NCBI RefSeq assembly: GCF_001898115.1
Contig: NZ_MKSQ01000005.1
Location: 432,129 to 496,128 of the forward strand
Source of the DNA: Allobosea sp. 67-29
GTDB taxonomy: Bacteria > Pseudomonadota > Alphaproteobacteria > Rhizobiales > Beijerinckiaceae
DNA: 64,000 nt
Direction of reading: 5' to 3'
The stretch's first letter is position 1. The number at the start of each line of letters is the position of its first letter. Position numbers and translations under genes: made by a program. The notes below the pieces were generated by a model. The model saw only the letters and a program-made list of their open reading frames with translations. It had not been told where the DNA came from and did no database searches. Positions 28,226 to 36,614 of the stretch are shown here, one piece after another.

Positions 28226-28480
28226 GGTCTGGTCTCCTGCCTTGGTCTTGGCTCGTGGCGCGGACAGCCTGCCGGAAGCGGCCGGATATCGATGCCCCGA
28301 GTGGGAACTGTGGGCGTCAGACGCGAACGGGCGGCCTTGCGCGATCATGCATCGCCGGCCGCCACCAACGCTGTATCTGACGAGGCATAACGTTAGGGGG
28401 CGAAGGCGCGCCTGTCACGGGGCGCCGCGCCGCGTTTGCGGATGGCCGCCATGCAGCGGTACTCGTTGCGGCGAACCCGG
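28226..28480. other. Intergenic region upstream of the aldehyde dehydrogenase
   Basis: This 255-base gap holds the aldehyde dehydrogenase promoter and the end of the Lrp transcript. It contains a nested dyad at 28331-28362, with GCGGCC/GGCCGC outer arms and GCGAT/ATCGC inner arms, and a small TAACGTTA palindrome at 28387-28394. No coding sequence is evident. Confidence 0.4.
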
Positions 28481-28918
28481 CTAGAGTCTCGCCTTGACGC
28501 TGCGCGGCGTCGCCAGGAGCAGGCTGGTCTCGCTGTTGGTGACACCGGGGATCATGCGGATGCGCCGGAGCACCTGGTCGAAGGCGATCAGGTCGGAGGT
28601 GCCGAGTTCCACGACGAGGTCCCAGTTGCCGTTGGTGGTATGGATGCTGGAGACCTCGCTGAATCCGCTCAGCGAGGCGATGACGGCATCGGCCGCCTGG
28701 CCGGCGATCTCGATCATGGTAATGCCGCGTACGGGCAGGTCGATCGCGTCCGAACGCAGGATCACGGTGAAGCCGATGATCTCGCCGGACTGCTCCAGCT
28801 TCTCCAGCCGCGCACGCACCGTCGCCCGCGTCAGGCCGAGATCGATGGCGAGGTCAGAGATGCTGCGGCGCCCATCATGGCGCAGCAGGGTGATCAGCTT
28901 GCGGTCGAGATCGTCCAT
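28481..28918 (-). CDS. Lrp/AsnC-family regulator (next to ornithine cyclodeaminase)
   Basis: A 145-residue Lrp-type regulator starting MDDLDRKLITLLRHDGRRS. It has the helix-turn-helix ISDLAIDLGLTRATVRARLEKLEQSGEI at about residues 19-46 and a RAM domain. The ATG at 28918 is the family start; a longer upstream opening would run over the divergent promoter. It is divergent from ornithine cyclodeaminase, a layout known for Lrp-type regulators of arginine and ornithine catabolism in rhizobia. An ornithine or arginine response is inferred. Confidence 0.88.
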   Translation of the reverse strand: MDDLDRKLITLLRHDGRRSISDLAIDLGLTRATVRARLEKLEQSGEIIGFTVILRSDAIDLPVRGITMIEIAGQAADAVIASLSGFSEVSSIHTTNGNWDLVVELGTSDLIAFDQVLRRIRMIPGVTNSETSLLLATPRSVKARL

Positions 28919-28933
28919 CGTCCGAAATGGATA

Positions 28934-28954
28934 GATCGCTTTATCGTTTCGATC
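28934..28954. promoter_or_regulatory. Candidate Lrp operator in the divergent ocd promoter
   Basis: GATCG-N11-CGATC forms a 21-base dyad with an AT-rich centre, 16 bases before the Lrp start and 93 before the ornithine cyclodeaminase start. Role inferred from position. Confidence 0.35.
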
Positions 28955-29046
28955 AATCTCAGCGCCGATCTGGTCGTTTTGGCTTCTTTCGCCTGCCGCC
29001 GAAAACAGGGACAATCGTTCCTTCAACGAGAACAGCGCGGGGACCC

Positions 29047-30105
29047 ATGATTCAGCAGCTCAACGTCGTGCCTTTCGTCAGCGTCGACCACATGATGAAG
29101 CTGGTCCATGCGATCGGTATCGAGCGGATGCTGTCCGATATCGCTGCTTATATCGAGGACGACTTCCGGCGCTGGGAGATCTTCGACAAGACGCCGCGCA
29201 TCGCCTCGCACAGCCTCGAAGGCGTGATCGAGCTGATGCCGACCAGCGACGGCAAGCTCTATGGCTTCAAATACGTCAACGGCCACCCCAAGAATATGAA
29301 GGCCGGCCTGCAGACGGTCACAGCCTTCGGCCTGCTCTCGGACGTCGCGACCGGTTATCCCGTCCTGCTCTCGGAGATGACCATCCTGACGGCTTTGCGT
29401 ACCGCAGCTATGTCGGCGGTGGCGGCCAGGCATCTCGCGCCGAAGAACGCCGCGACCATGGCGATCATCGGCAACGGCGCGCAGTCCGAATTCCAGGCCT
29501 TCGCCTTCCGCGCGATCCTCGGCATCGAGAACCTCCGGCTTTACGACGTCGATCCCGCTGCAACCGAGAAATGCGCCCGCAACCTCGCCCGCCACGGCTT
29601 CAGGATCACGCGTTGCGCCACCGCGATGGAAGCGGTCGAGGGTGCCGAGATCGTCACCACCGTCACCGCCGACAAGCAGTATGCGACCATCCTGACCGAC
29701 AACATGGTCGGCGCCGGCATCCATATCAACGCGGTCGGGGGCGACTGCCCCGGCAAGACCGAAATCCATCGCGACGTGCTGCTGCGTTCCTCGATCTTCG
29801 TCGAGTATCCCCCGCAGACCCGCATCGAAGGCGATATCCAGCAGCTCGACCCCGACCATCCGGTCGAGGAACTCTGGAAGGTCATCACCGGGGCGGCGCC
29901 GGGCCGCACCGACGCTCGGCAGATCACGCTGTTCGACTCGGTCGGCTTCGCGATCGAGGATTTTTCGGCGCTGCGCTATGTCCATGAACGCATCCGCGAG
30001 GCCGGCACCTATGTCGATCTCGACCTGATCGCGGACCCCGATGATCCGCGCGATCTCTTCGGCATGCTGATGCGCGCGGCACCGGAGACCGCGGCGGCGG
30101 CCTGA
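29047..30105 (+). CDS. ocd: Ornithine cyclodeaminase
   Basis: NAD-dependent enzyme of the mu-crystallin/ornithine cyclodeaminase family, 352 residues, which converts L-ornithine to L-proline and ammonia. The length and the opening VPFVSVDHMMKLVHAIG match the agrobacterial Ocd type. The NAD motif GNGAQSEFQ is at about residues 142-150, and the late NAVGGDCPGKTE block is typical of true ornithine enzymes. It diverges from an Lrp regulator. With the arginase at 37846-38826 it would turn arginine into proline. It converges on the COG0523 gene with only 3 bases between the stops. Confidence 0.9.
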   Translation: MIQQLNVVPFVSVDHMMKLVHAIGIERMLSDIAAYIEDDFRRWEIFDKTPRIASHSLEGVIELMPTSDGKLYGFKYVNGHPKNMKAGLQTVTAFGLLSDVATGYPVLLSEMTILTALRTAAMSAVAARHLAPKNAATMAIIGNGAQSEFQAFAFRAILGIENLRLYDVDPAATEKCARNLARHGFRITRCATAMEAVEGAEIVTTVTADKQYATILTDNMVGAGIHINAVGGDCPGKTEIHRDVLLRSSIFVEYPPQTRIEGDIQQLDPDHPVEELWKVITGAAPGRTDARQITLFDSVGFAIEDFSALRYVHERIREAGTYVDLDLIADPDDPRDLFGMLMRAAPETAAAA

Positions 30106-30108
30106 GCC

Positions 30109-31338
30109 TCAGGCGGCGTCGCGCTCCCAGCGCGGGAAGGGATCTTCCAGGCCGAGCAACGCCTGCGTCAGCCCGGTCGCCGGGCTGCCGGCCAGGCAGG
30201 CGTCGAGTGCGGCGCGGATCGCCGCCTCGTCCATCTCCGGCCCGCCGATGAACACCATCTCCTGGCGCCGGTCGCCCCAGGTCGGTGACCAGTGCCTGTG
30301 CATCAGCGACTGAAATTCCGCGGAGCGCGGCCAGCGCTCCTTCGGCACCGCCGCCCACCAGCGCCCCATGCCTTCGGTGCGGGTGATCCGCCCGGCGAGC
30401 GAGTACTCACCGACCCAATGCGGTCGGGTCGCCAGCCAGAAATGGCCTTTGGCCCGGACGACGCCGGGCAGGCGCCGGTCCATGAATGCGTGCAGCTTCG
30501 CTGGATGAAACGGCCGCCGCGCCCGGTAGACGAAGGAACGGATGCCGTATTCCTCCGTTTCCGGCACATGGTCGCGGAAGCCGTAGAGTTCCTTGTGCCA
30601 AAGCGGATGGGTCTGGGCCTTCTCCTCGCTGTAAAGCTTCGTATCCAGCACTTGATCGAGCGACACGCGCCCGAAATCGGCGTCGACGATGCGGGCATCG
30701 GCATTGAGTCCGCGCACCACCTGCCGGACCTTCTCCAGTTCCTCGGCCGGGACCTCGCCCGCCTTGTTGATCACCACCACATCGGCGAACTCGATCTGCT
30801 CGACGAGAAGATCGACCAGCGTGCGCTCGTCGCCCTCGCCGGCGGTCTCGCCGCGATCGCCGAGGAAGTCGCGGCTGTCATAGTCCTTCAGCAGGTTGAG
30901 CGCGTCGACCACCGTCGCCATCGTGTCGAGCCGGGCGACATCGTCGAGCGCGCGATCCTCCTCGTCGCGGAAGGAGAAGGTCGCCGCGATGGGCAGCGGT
31001 TCCGCGATGCCGGTGCCCTCGATCAGCAGGTAGTCGAATTTCCCCTCCTCGGCGAGGCGCCGTACTTCCAGGAGCAGGTCGTCGCGCAATGTGCAGCAGA
31101 TGCAGCCATTGCTCATCTCGACCAGGCTCTCCTCGGTCTTGGAGAGGTTGGCGCCGCCCTCGCGCACGAGATCGGCGTCGATGTTCACCTCGCTCATGTC
31201 GTTGACGATGACGGCGACGCGCCGGCCCTCGCGATTGTTCAGGATATGGTTCAGCAGCGTGGTCTTGCCGGCGCCGAGGAAGCCGGAGAGGACCGTGACC
31301 GGCAGCCGCCGGTCGATGAGGAGGGAAGACGCAGCCAT
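30109..31338 (-). CDS. zigA: COG0523 GTPase, zinc metallochaperone (ZigA-like)
   Basis: G3E GTPase of the CobW/COG0523 family, 409 residues. Walker A is GFLGAGKTT at about 19-27, the metal-binding CxCC motif is Cys79-Ile-Cys81-Cys82, and [10 protein letters not shown] is the signature block. The C-terminal CobW_C domain follows from about residue 255. The guanine-specificity motif, normally NKxD, reads NKAG at 191-194. A near-consensus Zur box (31370-31384) lies 32 bases before the start, so expression should rise in zinc starvation. It probably delivers zinc to client enzymes; the client is unknown. Confidence 0.88.
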   Translation of the reverse strand: MAASSLLIDRRLPVTVLSGFLGAGKTTLLNHILNNREGRRVAVIVNDMSEVNIDADLVREGGANLSKTEESLVEMSNGCICCTLRDDLLLEVRRLAEEGKFDYLLIEGTGIAEPLPIAATFSFRDEEDRALDDVARLDTMATVVDALNLLKDYDSRDFLGDRGETAGEGDERTLVDLLVEQIEFADVVVINKAGEVPAEELEKVRQVVRGLNADARIVDADFGRVSLDQVLDTKLYSEEKAQTHPLWHKELYGFRDHVPETEEYGIRSFVYRARRPFHPAKLHAFMDRRLPGVVRAKGHFWLATRPHWVGEYSLAGRITRTEGMGRWWAAVPKERWPRSAEFQSLMHRHWSPTWGDRRQEMVFIGGPEMDEAAIRAALDACLAGSPATGLTQALLGLEDPFPRWERDAA

Positions 31339-31369
31339 CGGAGAGCCCCGGTTCGGACAGAAGATAATT

Positions 31370-31384
31370 TGTTACAGTATAACA
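31370..31384 (-). promoter_or_regulatory. Zur box
   Basis: TGTTACAGTATAACA differs at one position from the alphaproteobacterial Zur consensus TGTTATAnTATAACA. It lies directly upstream of the COG0523 gene, the classic Zur target, in AT-rich DNA. It indicates zinc-dependent repression. Confidence 0.72.
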
Positions 31385-31399
31385 TATCATCAATGTCAA

Positions 31400-31432
31400 C
31401 CGTCCCATCGCCGTCCCATCGCCGTCCCGTGG
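31400..31432. repeat. Triple 11-base tandem repeat
   Basis: CCGTCCCATCG occurs twice exactly (31400-31410, 31411-31421) and a third time with changed ends (CCGTCCCGTGG, 31422-31432). It lies between the Zur box and the LysR stop. It may be slippage or protein-binding; nothing supports a specific role. Confidence 0.6.
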
Positions 31433-31442
31433 CTGGCCGACG

Positions 31443-32327
31443 TCAGCGCCCGCCGTTGCTTGCCAAGGCCAGGAAGGCTGCGGCCGCCTTCGCGAGATAG
31501 CGTTCCTTGTGTCTGAGGGCGAGAAAGCGGCGCTTCGGCAGGGGCAGGTCGACGGTCGCGAGGCGCCCTGCCGCGATGGCGTTCGCCGCCACGAGCCGGG
31601 AGATCGCCGTCGCGCCCGCACCGGCGGCGACAGCTGCGCAGATCGCCTCGTTGGACGGCAGCTCGAGTGCGATCGCGAGGTCCCCCGAGGCGAGGCCGAG
31701 GCCAGGCAGCGCCGCCTCGAACATGGCGCGTGTGCCCGAGCCCGGCTCGCGCAGGACCCAGGCGCCGCGCCGCAGCTCGGAAGCTGGCGGGCGGGCCCGG
31801 GCCCAGCCATGACCGGCGGGCACGACGATGACGAGCTCGTCCTCGGCGACGGCGGTCATGGCGAGGGCCGGGTCGTCGACCTCGCCCTCGATGAAGCCGA
31901 GATCGGCCTCGCCGTCGCGGATGGCGGCGCTCACCGTCTCGGTATTGGCGATCGCCAGGGATACGGTGATGCCCGGATGGTCCTGGCGAAAGCGCTGGAT
32001 CAGCGGCGGCAGCCAGTAGTTGGCGACCGTCTGGCTCGCCGTCAGGGCGAGCGATCCGCGCGCCAGCCCGGAGAGATCGGAGAGGACGGTTTCGGCAGCC
32101 GCCGCCCGCGCCAGCACGGCGCGGGCCTCGACGAGAAAGAGCCGGCCGGCCTCGGTCAGCACGATGCGGCGGCCGATGCGGTCGAACAGCCGCGTCGCGT
32201 AGCGCGCCTCCAGCGTCGCCACCGCCGAGCTGACCGCCGATTGGGTCAGGTTGAGGGCCCGCGCCCCTTGCGTGAGGTGTTCCCGTTCCGCGACGGCGAC
32301 GAAGATGCGGAGCTGTTCGAGCGTCAT
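31443..32327 (-). CDS. LysR-family transcriptional regulator
   Basis: A 294-residue LysR-type regulator. The winged helix-turn-helix ([23 protein letters not shown]) is at about residues 18-40, and the effector domain starts near residue 88 with [19 protein letters not shown], a CysB/CbbR-like subgroup. It follows the MFS exporter by 40 bases on the same strand and probably regulates it or a nearby promoter. The target and inducer cannot be read from sequence. Confidence 0.88.
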   Translation of the reverse strand: MTLEQLRIFVAVAEREHLTQGARALNLTQSAVSSAVATLEARYATRLFDRIGRRIVLTEAGRLFLVEARAVLARAAAAETVLSDLSGLARGSLALTASQTVANYWLPPLIQRFRQDHPGITVSLAIANTETVSAAIRDGEADLGFIEGEVDDPALAMTAVAEDELVIVVPAGHGWARARPPASELRRGAWVLREPGSGTRAMFEAALPGLGLASGDLAIALELPSNEAICAAVAAGAGATAISRLVAANAIAAGRLATVDLPLPKRRFLALRHKERYLAKAAAAFLALASNGGR

Positions 32328-32367
32328 GCCTCGCTCTTATAGAGCGTTTTCGCGCGAAGCGGGCGCC

Positions 32368-33621
32368 TCAGGCGAGGTCGGCGGCCGGCTCGTTCCGGCG
32401 CCCTCGCCTTGCTCTCTGCTCCCAGGTGAACAGCATGAGCATGACGAGGCCGAGCGCCATGCCGCTCAGCGCCGTGAGGTTCCAGCCGCCCGCATGATAG
32501 GTGACGGTGCCGAGGATCGAGCCGATGGCGCCGCCCAGGAAGGTGATCGTCATGTAGATCGCATTGGCCCGTCCGCGCAGCGCCGCGGGCACCGAGAAGA
32601 TCGCGCGCTGGCTGACGACCTGGTTGATCTGCACGGCCGAGTCGATCAGCACGACCAGCACGACCAGGGCAGCCATCGCCATCGCCGCCACTGCCCAGTC
32701 GGAGCCGAGAAAGCAGAGGCCGAGGGCCAGCATGGCGCCCGCCGTCGCCAGCCGCGAATGGCCGCGGTCGGCCATGTGGCCGGCCAGCGGCGCGGCGAGC
32801 GCGCCGCCCGCGCCGGCCAGGGCGAAGAGACCGATGCCGCGTTCGCTCAGGCCGAAGCGCTCGGCCAGCATCAGCGGCGCCGCCGTCCAGAGCATGTTGA
32901 AGGCGGCGAACATCAGGGCCTGATAGGCGGCGCGCCAGCGCAGCACGGGGACGTCTCGCAGGAGCCCGGCCATCGAGGCAAGGACCTGCCCGTAGTGCAG
33001 CCCGCCATGGGGGCGGTATCTCGGCATCAGCCGCCACAGCGAGATCCCGATCACGACCATCAGCCCGGCCGAGACGATGAAGACCGCCCGCCAGCCGTAG
33101 CTCGCCGCGATGAACAGGGCCGCCGGCCGCGCCAGCATGATGCCGGTGAGGAGCCCGGCCATCACCTTGCCGACGACGCGTCCGCGCCGCTCGTCCGGCG
33201 CCAGATGGGCCATGAACGGGATCAGCACCTGCGCCCCGGTCGAGGAAACGCCGATGAGGAAGCAGGCGACCAGCAGCGGCATGGCCGAATCCGCCAGAGA
33301 CACGGCGATCAGCCCGAGCGTGGTGAACAGAACCGTCGACAGCACGAGCAGCTTGCTCTCGACGAGATCGGCCAGCGACACGAGGAAGAACAGTCCGGCG
33401 CCGTAGCCGATCTGGGTCGTGCTCACGATGATCCCGGCGAAATCGGGCGAGACCCCGATCTCGGGGCCGATCGCGGCGAGCAGCGGTTGCGCGTAATAGA
33501 GATTGGCGACGAAAGCTCCCGTCGCGATCGCGACCACGATGATGAGCGTCGACGACAGAGCGGGAGTGTCCGGCGGGGCGGCGGACTGGCCGGTGGCGGA
33601 TTGGCTTGCGGACGAGGTCAT
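32368..33621 (-). CDS. MFS transporter (putative effluxer)
   Basis: A 417-residue, twelve-helix major facilitator in the inner membrane. The loop between helices 2 and 3 (SLADLVESKLLVLS) and the helix 4-5 block (IPFMAHLAPDERRGRVVGKVMAGLL) match the YgaY/arabinose-efflux-like subgroup of drug and metabolite exporters. The N-terminus has about 22 polar residues before the first helix. It diverges from the gamma-glutamyltransferase gene across a 296-base gap with a strong dyad. Substrate unknown. Confidence 0.86.
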   Translation of the reverse strand: MTSSASQSATGQSAAPPDTPALSSTLIIVVAIATGAFVANLYYAQPLLAAIGPEIGVSPDFAGIIVSTTQIGYGAGLFFLVSLADLVESKLLVLSTVLFTTLGLIAVSLADSAMPLLVACFLIGVSSTGAQVLIPFMAHLAPDERRGRVVGKVMAGLLTGIMLARPAALFIAASYGWRAVFIVSAGLMVVIGISLWRLMPRYRPHGGLHYGQVLASMAGLLRDVPVLRWRAAYQALMFAAFNMLWTAAPLMLAERFGLSERGIGLFALAGAGGALAAPLAGHMADRGHSRLATAGAMLALGLCFLGSDWAVAAMAMAALVVLVVLIDSAVQINQVVSQRAIFSVPAALRGRANAIYMTITFLGGAIGSILGTVTYHAGGWNLTALSGMALGLVMLMLFTWEQRARRGRRNEPAADLA

Positions 33622-33726
33622 GGCTGGCTTGGGCGATCCGAGGGCGCGCCGCCTGGGATCGGCGCGCCGTTGATGTGCTCGGCCTGTGGCGATGCGGCAA
33701 GGTCGGCCGGCGCTGTTCTGCTATGC

Positions 33727-33764
33727 ACGCATGACGCTTCACAAGGATGTGTTGCGTCATGCGT
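33727..33764. promoter_or_regulatory. Long nested dyad in the MFS / gamma-glutamyltransferase divergent gap
   Basis: Perfect 11-base arms, ACGCATGACGC and GCGTCATGCGT, flank a 16-base centre that itself contains CACA/TGTG arms. On the plus strand it is followed by four T residues. It lies 106 bases from the MFS start and 154 bases from the gamma-glutamyltransferase start. It may be an operator for both genes or the terminator of a short leader; no other feature is evident in the 33622-33917 gap. Confidence 0.5.
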
Positions 33765-33917
33765 TTTGAGAAAAGCTGCGGCCGAAGGATCCCTGCGGCC
33801 GCGGCGGGCACGTGCCTGCCGGCCATGCGTCGCGCGGGATTGTCAGCCCTGGCCCGACGCGCCAAAGCGGGACCGGAGAATTGAGCGCGCAGCGCCGAAA
33901 CCGGGATGGAGCGGGAT

Positions 33918-35513
33918 ATGAGCTGGGGTGATCGCGATTTCATGGTGCCGGGCCGTTCGGTGGCGGTCGGCGAGCGCGGCATGGCCGCGACGTCGCATCC
34001 GGCGGCGACGCTGGCGGCCGTCGATATCCTGCGCGCCGGCGGCAATGCGGTGGATGCCGCCCTTGCGGCGGTTGCGGTTCAGGCGGTGGTCGATCCGCAC
34101 ATGACCGGCATCGGCGGCGACTGCTTCGCGATCTACGCCCCCGCCGGCGGCAAGATGGTCGCCATCAATGGCTCGGGGCGCGCGCCCGCCAAGGCCGAGC
34201 TCGGCCGGCTCCTCGGCCAAGGCCTGACGGCGATCGCGCCGGATTCGCCCCATGCCGTCACCGTCCCCGGAGCGATCGATGCCTGGTGCCGACTCAATGC
34301 CGACCATGGCCGCAAGAGCCTGGACGAAATCTTCTCGGCCGCAATCCGCGCCGCGGAAGAGGGTTTCGTGGTGACGCCGCGCGTCGCGCTCGACTGGAAC
34401 CGCTATCGCGGCCGCATCGAGAAGCACGGCCTCGGCAACGCCGTCTACCTGCCCGGCGGCAAGGCGCCGGTGGCGGGTGACAGGATGGTGCATCCTGCGT
34501 TGGGCCGCATGCTGCGCCGCGTTGCCCGCGATGGCCGCGCCGCCTTTTACGAGGGCGAGGCGGCCGAGGAGATGGTCGCCGTCCTGAACAAGGCCGGCAG
34601 CCTGATGGCGGTCGAGGACTTCGCGAGCGCGAAGCCCGACTATGTCGAGCCGATGGGTGCCGACTATCGCGACCACCGCCTCTGGGAATGCCCGCCGAAC
34701 GGTCAGGGCATCGCGGCGCTGCTGATCGCGCGCATCCTCGACGGCTTCGACCTCAAGGACGGCAAGCTGAGCGAGGCCGATCGCATCCATCTCCTCGCGG
34801 AAGCCAGCAAGGCGGCCTATCGCCAGCGCGACGCGCTGGTCGCCGATCCGGCTGTCAGCCCCTTCGACACCGAGGCTTTCCTGTCGGATCAGTTCGTCGG
34901 CCGGCTGCGGGCACAGATCAGCCTCGAGAAGGCGTCGGCGCCGCAGGCCTTCGACATGCCCTTGCACAAGGACACGATCTATCTTTGCGTCGTCGACGGC
35001 GACGGCAACATGATCTCCTTCATCAACTCGCTGTTCTCGGCCTTCGGCAGCGGCATCTATGCCGAGAAATCCGGCGTCATGCTGCAGAACCGCGGCTCCG
35101 GCTTCCGCCTGATCGAGGGGCATCCGAACGCCATCGCGCCGCGCAAGCGCCCCTTCCACACCATCATCCCCGGCATGCTCGCCAGGAACGGCCGCGCCGT
35201 GATGCCGTTCGGCGTGATGGGCGGCCAGTACCAGTCCACCGGCCATGCCCATTTCATCTCCGGCATCCTCGACCGTGGGCTCGATCCGCAGCAGGCGAGC
35301 GATGCGCCGCGCAGCTTCGCCTTCGACGGCAAGCTTTCGCTCGAGCCGACGATCCCCGAGAGCGTCGCGGCCGATCTCAAGGCGCGCGGCCATGACGTGG
35401 TCCGGGCCGACGAGCCGCTCGGCGGCTGCCAGGCGATCTGGGTCGACCACGCGCGCGGCGTGATGTTCGGCGCCTCCGACCATCGCAAGGACGGCATCGC
35501 GCTCGCCGTCTGA
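33918..35513 (+). CDS. Gamma-glutamyltransferase family protein
   Basis: Ntn-hydrolase of the gamma-glutamyltranspeptidase family, 531 residues, expected to self-cleave into large and small subunits. The new N-terminal nucleophile is predicted as Thr353 in [11 protein letters not shown]. The small subunit has [13 protein letters not shown] and [12 protein letters not shown]. No signal peptide is visible, so a cytoplasmic role such as an oxamate or glutathione-conjugate hydrolase is as likely as classical periplasmic Ggt. The ATG at 33918 has GGAG before it; an ATG 12 bases earlier is possible. The Gfo/Idh gene follows 54 bases later. Confidence 0.87.
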   Translation: MSWGDRDFMVPGRSVAVGERGMAATSHPAATLAAVDILRAGGNAVDAALAAVAVQAVVDPHMTGIGGDCFAIYAPAGGKMVAINGSGRAPAKAELGRLLGQGLTAIAPDSPHAVTVPGAIDAWCRLNADHGRKSLDEIFSAAIRAAEEGFVVTPRVALDWNRYRGRIEKHGLGNAVYLPGGKAPVAGDRMVHPALGRMLRRVARDGRAAFYEGEAAEEMVAVLNKAGSLMAVEDFASAKPDYVEPMGADYRDHRLWECPPNGQGIAALLIARILDGFDLKDGKLSEADRIHLLAEASKAAYRQRDALVADPAVSPFDTEAFLSDQFVGRLRAQISLEKASAPQAFDMPLHKDTIYLCVVDGDGNMISFINSLFSAFGSGIYAEKSGVMLQNRGSGFRLIEGHPNAIAPRKRPFHTIIPGMLARNGRAVMPFGVMGGQYQSTGHAHFISGILDRGLDPQQASDAPRSFAFDGKLSLEPTIPESVAADLKARGHDVVRADEPLGGCQAIWVDHARGVMFGASDHRKDGIALAV

Positions 35514-35530
35514 GGAACGCGCCCTTAACG

Positions 35531-35556
35531 CGCTGCCGCTATCGCTGGCGGCAGCG
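35531..35556 (+). other. Intercistronic stem-loop
   Basis: Perfect 9-base stem CGCTGCCGC / GCGGCAGCG with an 8-base loop, ending two bases before the GGAGG ribosome site of the next gene. There is no T-tract. It may stabilise the upstream message or tune initiation of the oxidoreductase gene. Confidence 0.5.
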
Positions 35557-35567
35557 ACGGAGGGCGC

Positions 35568-36614
35568 GTGGCGCGGGAACGGTCATTCGGCTGGGGGATC
35601 ATGGGCACCGGCGCCATCGCCGGGCTCTTTGCCGCCGATCTCGGCCTGTTGCCGCAGGCGCGGATCGTCGCCGTCCATTCGCGTTCGTTCCAGAAGGCGC
35701 AAGGCTTCGCCGCCCGCTTCGGCGCGGCCGCCTATATGGACGAAGCTGCCTTTCTCGCCGATCCGGCGGTCGAGGCGGTCTACGTCGCGACCCCGAACCA
35801 TCTCCATGCCGTGCAGGCGCTGAGGGCGATCGCCGCCGGCAAGCCGGTCCTGATCGAGAAGCCGGTCGCGTTGAGCAGCGATGATGTCGATGCGATCGCG
35901 CAGGCAGCGCGGGAGCGCGATGTCTTCGCCATGGAGGCGCTGTGGAGCCGCTTCCTGCCGGCGGTCGATGCGGCAAGCGAGCAGATCGCGGCGGGGCGGA
36001 TCGGGGCGCTGCGGCGCATCCGCGCCGACCTGTCCTACCGGCATCCCGAGGAAGCCGGCAGCCGCTTCTTCGATCCGACACTGGGCGGCGGCGCTGCCTT
36101 CGACCTCGGCGTCTATCCGCTGTCGCTGACGTTGCATCTGCTGGGGGAGCCACGATCGGTCGGCGGGCGCTGGTTCGCGGCGGCGAGCGGCGTCGACCTG
36201 CGCAGCGAATTCCGGCTGACCTATCCGGAGGCCATCGCCGAACTCTCCTGCGGTTTCGACCGGGACGGCAGCAATCGCTTCCTGATCGAAGGCACGAACG
36301 GGGCGCTGCTGCTCGAGGCGCCGTTCCTCAAGGTGCAGCGGCTGCGCTTCGACGCCGATCCGGCGCGCGCCCTGGCGGCCTATGAGCGTGGGCAGGGGCT
36401 TGCAGCGCGCCTCCTCGATCGCATTCTGAAACCCGCGCGCAGCACCGAAGCCTTCGCCTTTCCGGGCAATGGCCTGCAGTTTCAGGCGCAGGCCGTGATG
36501 GCGACGGTTCGCGCCGGTGAGACCCACTGCGTGACGATGCCGCTCTCCGACAGCGCCGCCGTGCTGCGCATCATCGAGAGCGTGCTGGCCCGGCCGCCGC
36601 ACGGGCAGGGCTGA
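35568..36614 (+). CDS. Gfo/Idh/MocA family oxidoreductase
   Basis: NAD(P)-dependent sugar or cyclitol oxidoreductase of 348 residues. The N-terminal Rossmann fold has WGIMGTGAIAG, and the EKPVAL motif holding the catalytic lysine is near residue 102. The C-terminal Gfo/Idh alpha/beta domain includes the GGGAAFDLGVYPL block typical of trans-dihydrodiol and xylose dehydrogenase-like members. The start is a GTG with GGAGG upstream. Its stop directly abuts that of the next gene on the other strand. Substrate unknown. Confidence 0.88.
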   Translation: MARERSFGWGIMGTGAIAGLFAADLGLLPQARIVAVHSRSFQKAQGFAARFGAAAYMDEAAFLADPAVEAVYVATPNHLHAVQALRAIAAGKPVLIEKPVALSSDDVDAIAQAARERDVFAMEALWSRFLPAVDAASEQIAAGRIGALRRIRADLSYRHPEEAGSRFFDPTLGGGAAFDLGVYPLSLTLHLLGEPRSVGGRWFAAASGVDLRSEFRLTYPEAIAELSCGFDRDGSNRFLIEGTNGALLLEAPFLKVQRLRFDADPARALAAYERGQGLAARLLDRILKPARSTEAFAFPGNGLQFQAQAVMATVRAGETHCVTMPLSDSAAVLRIIESVLARPPHGQG

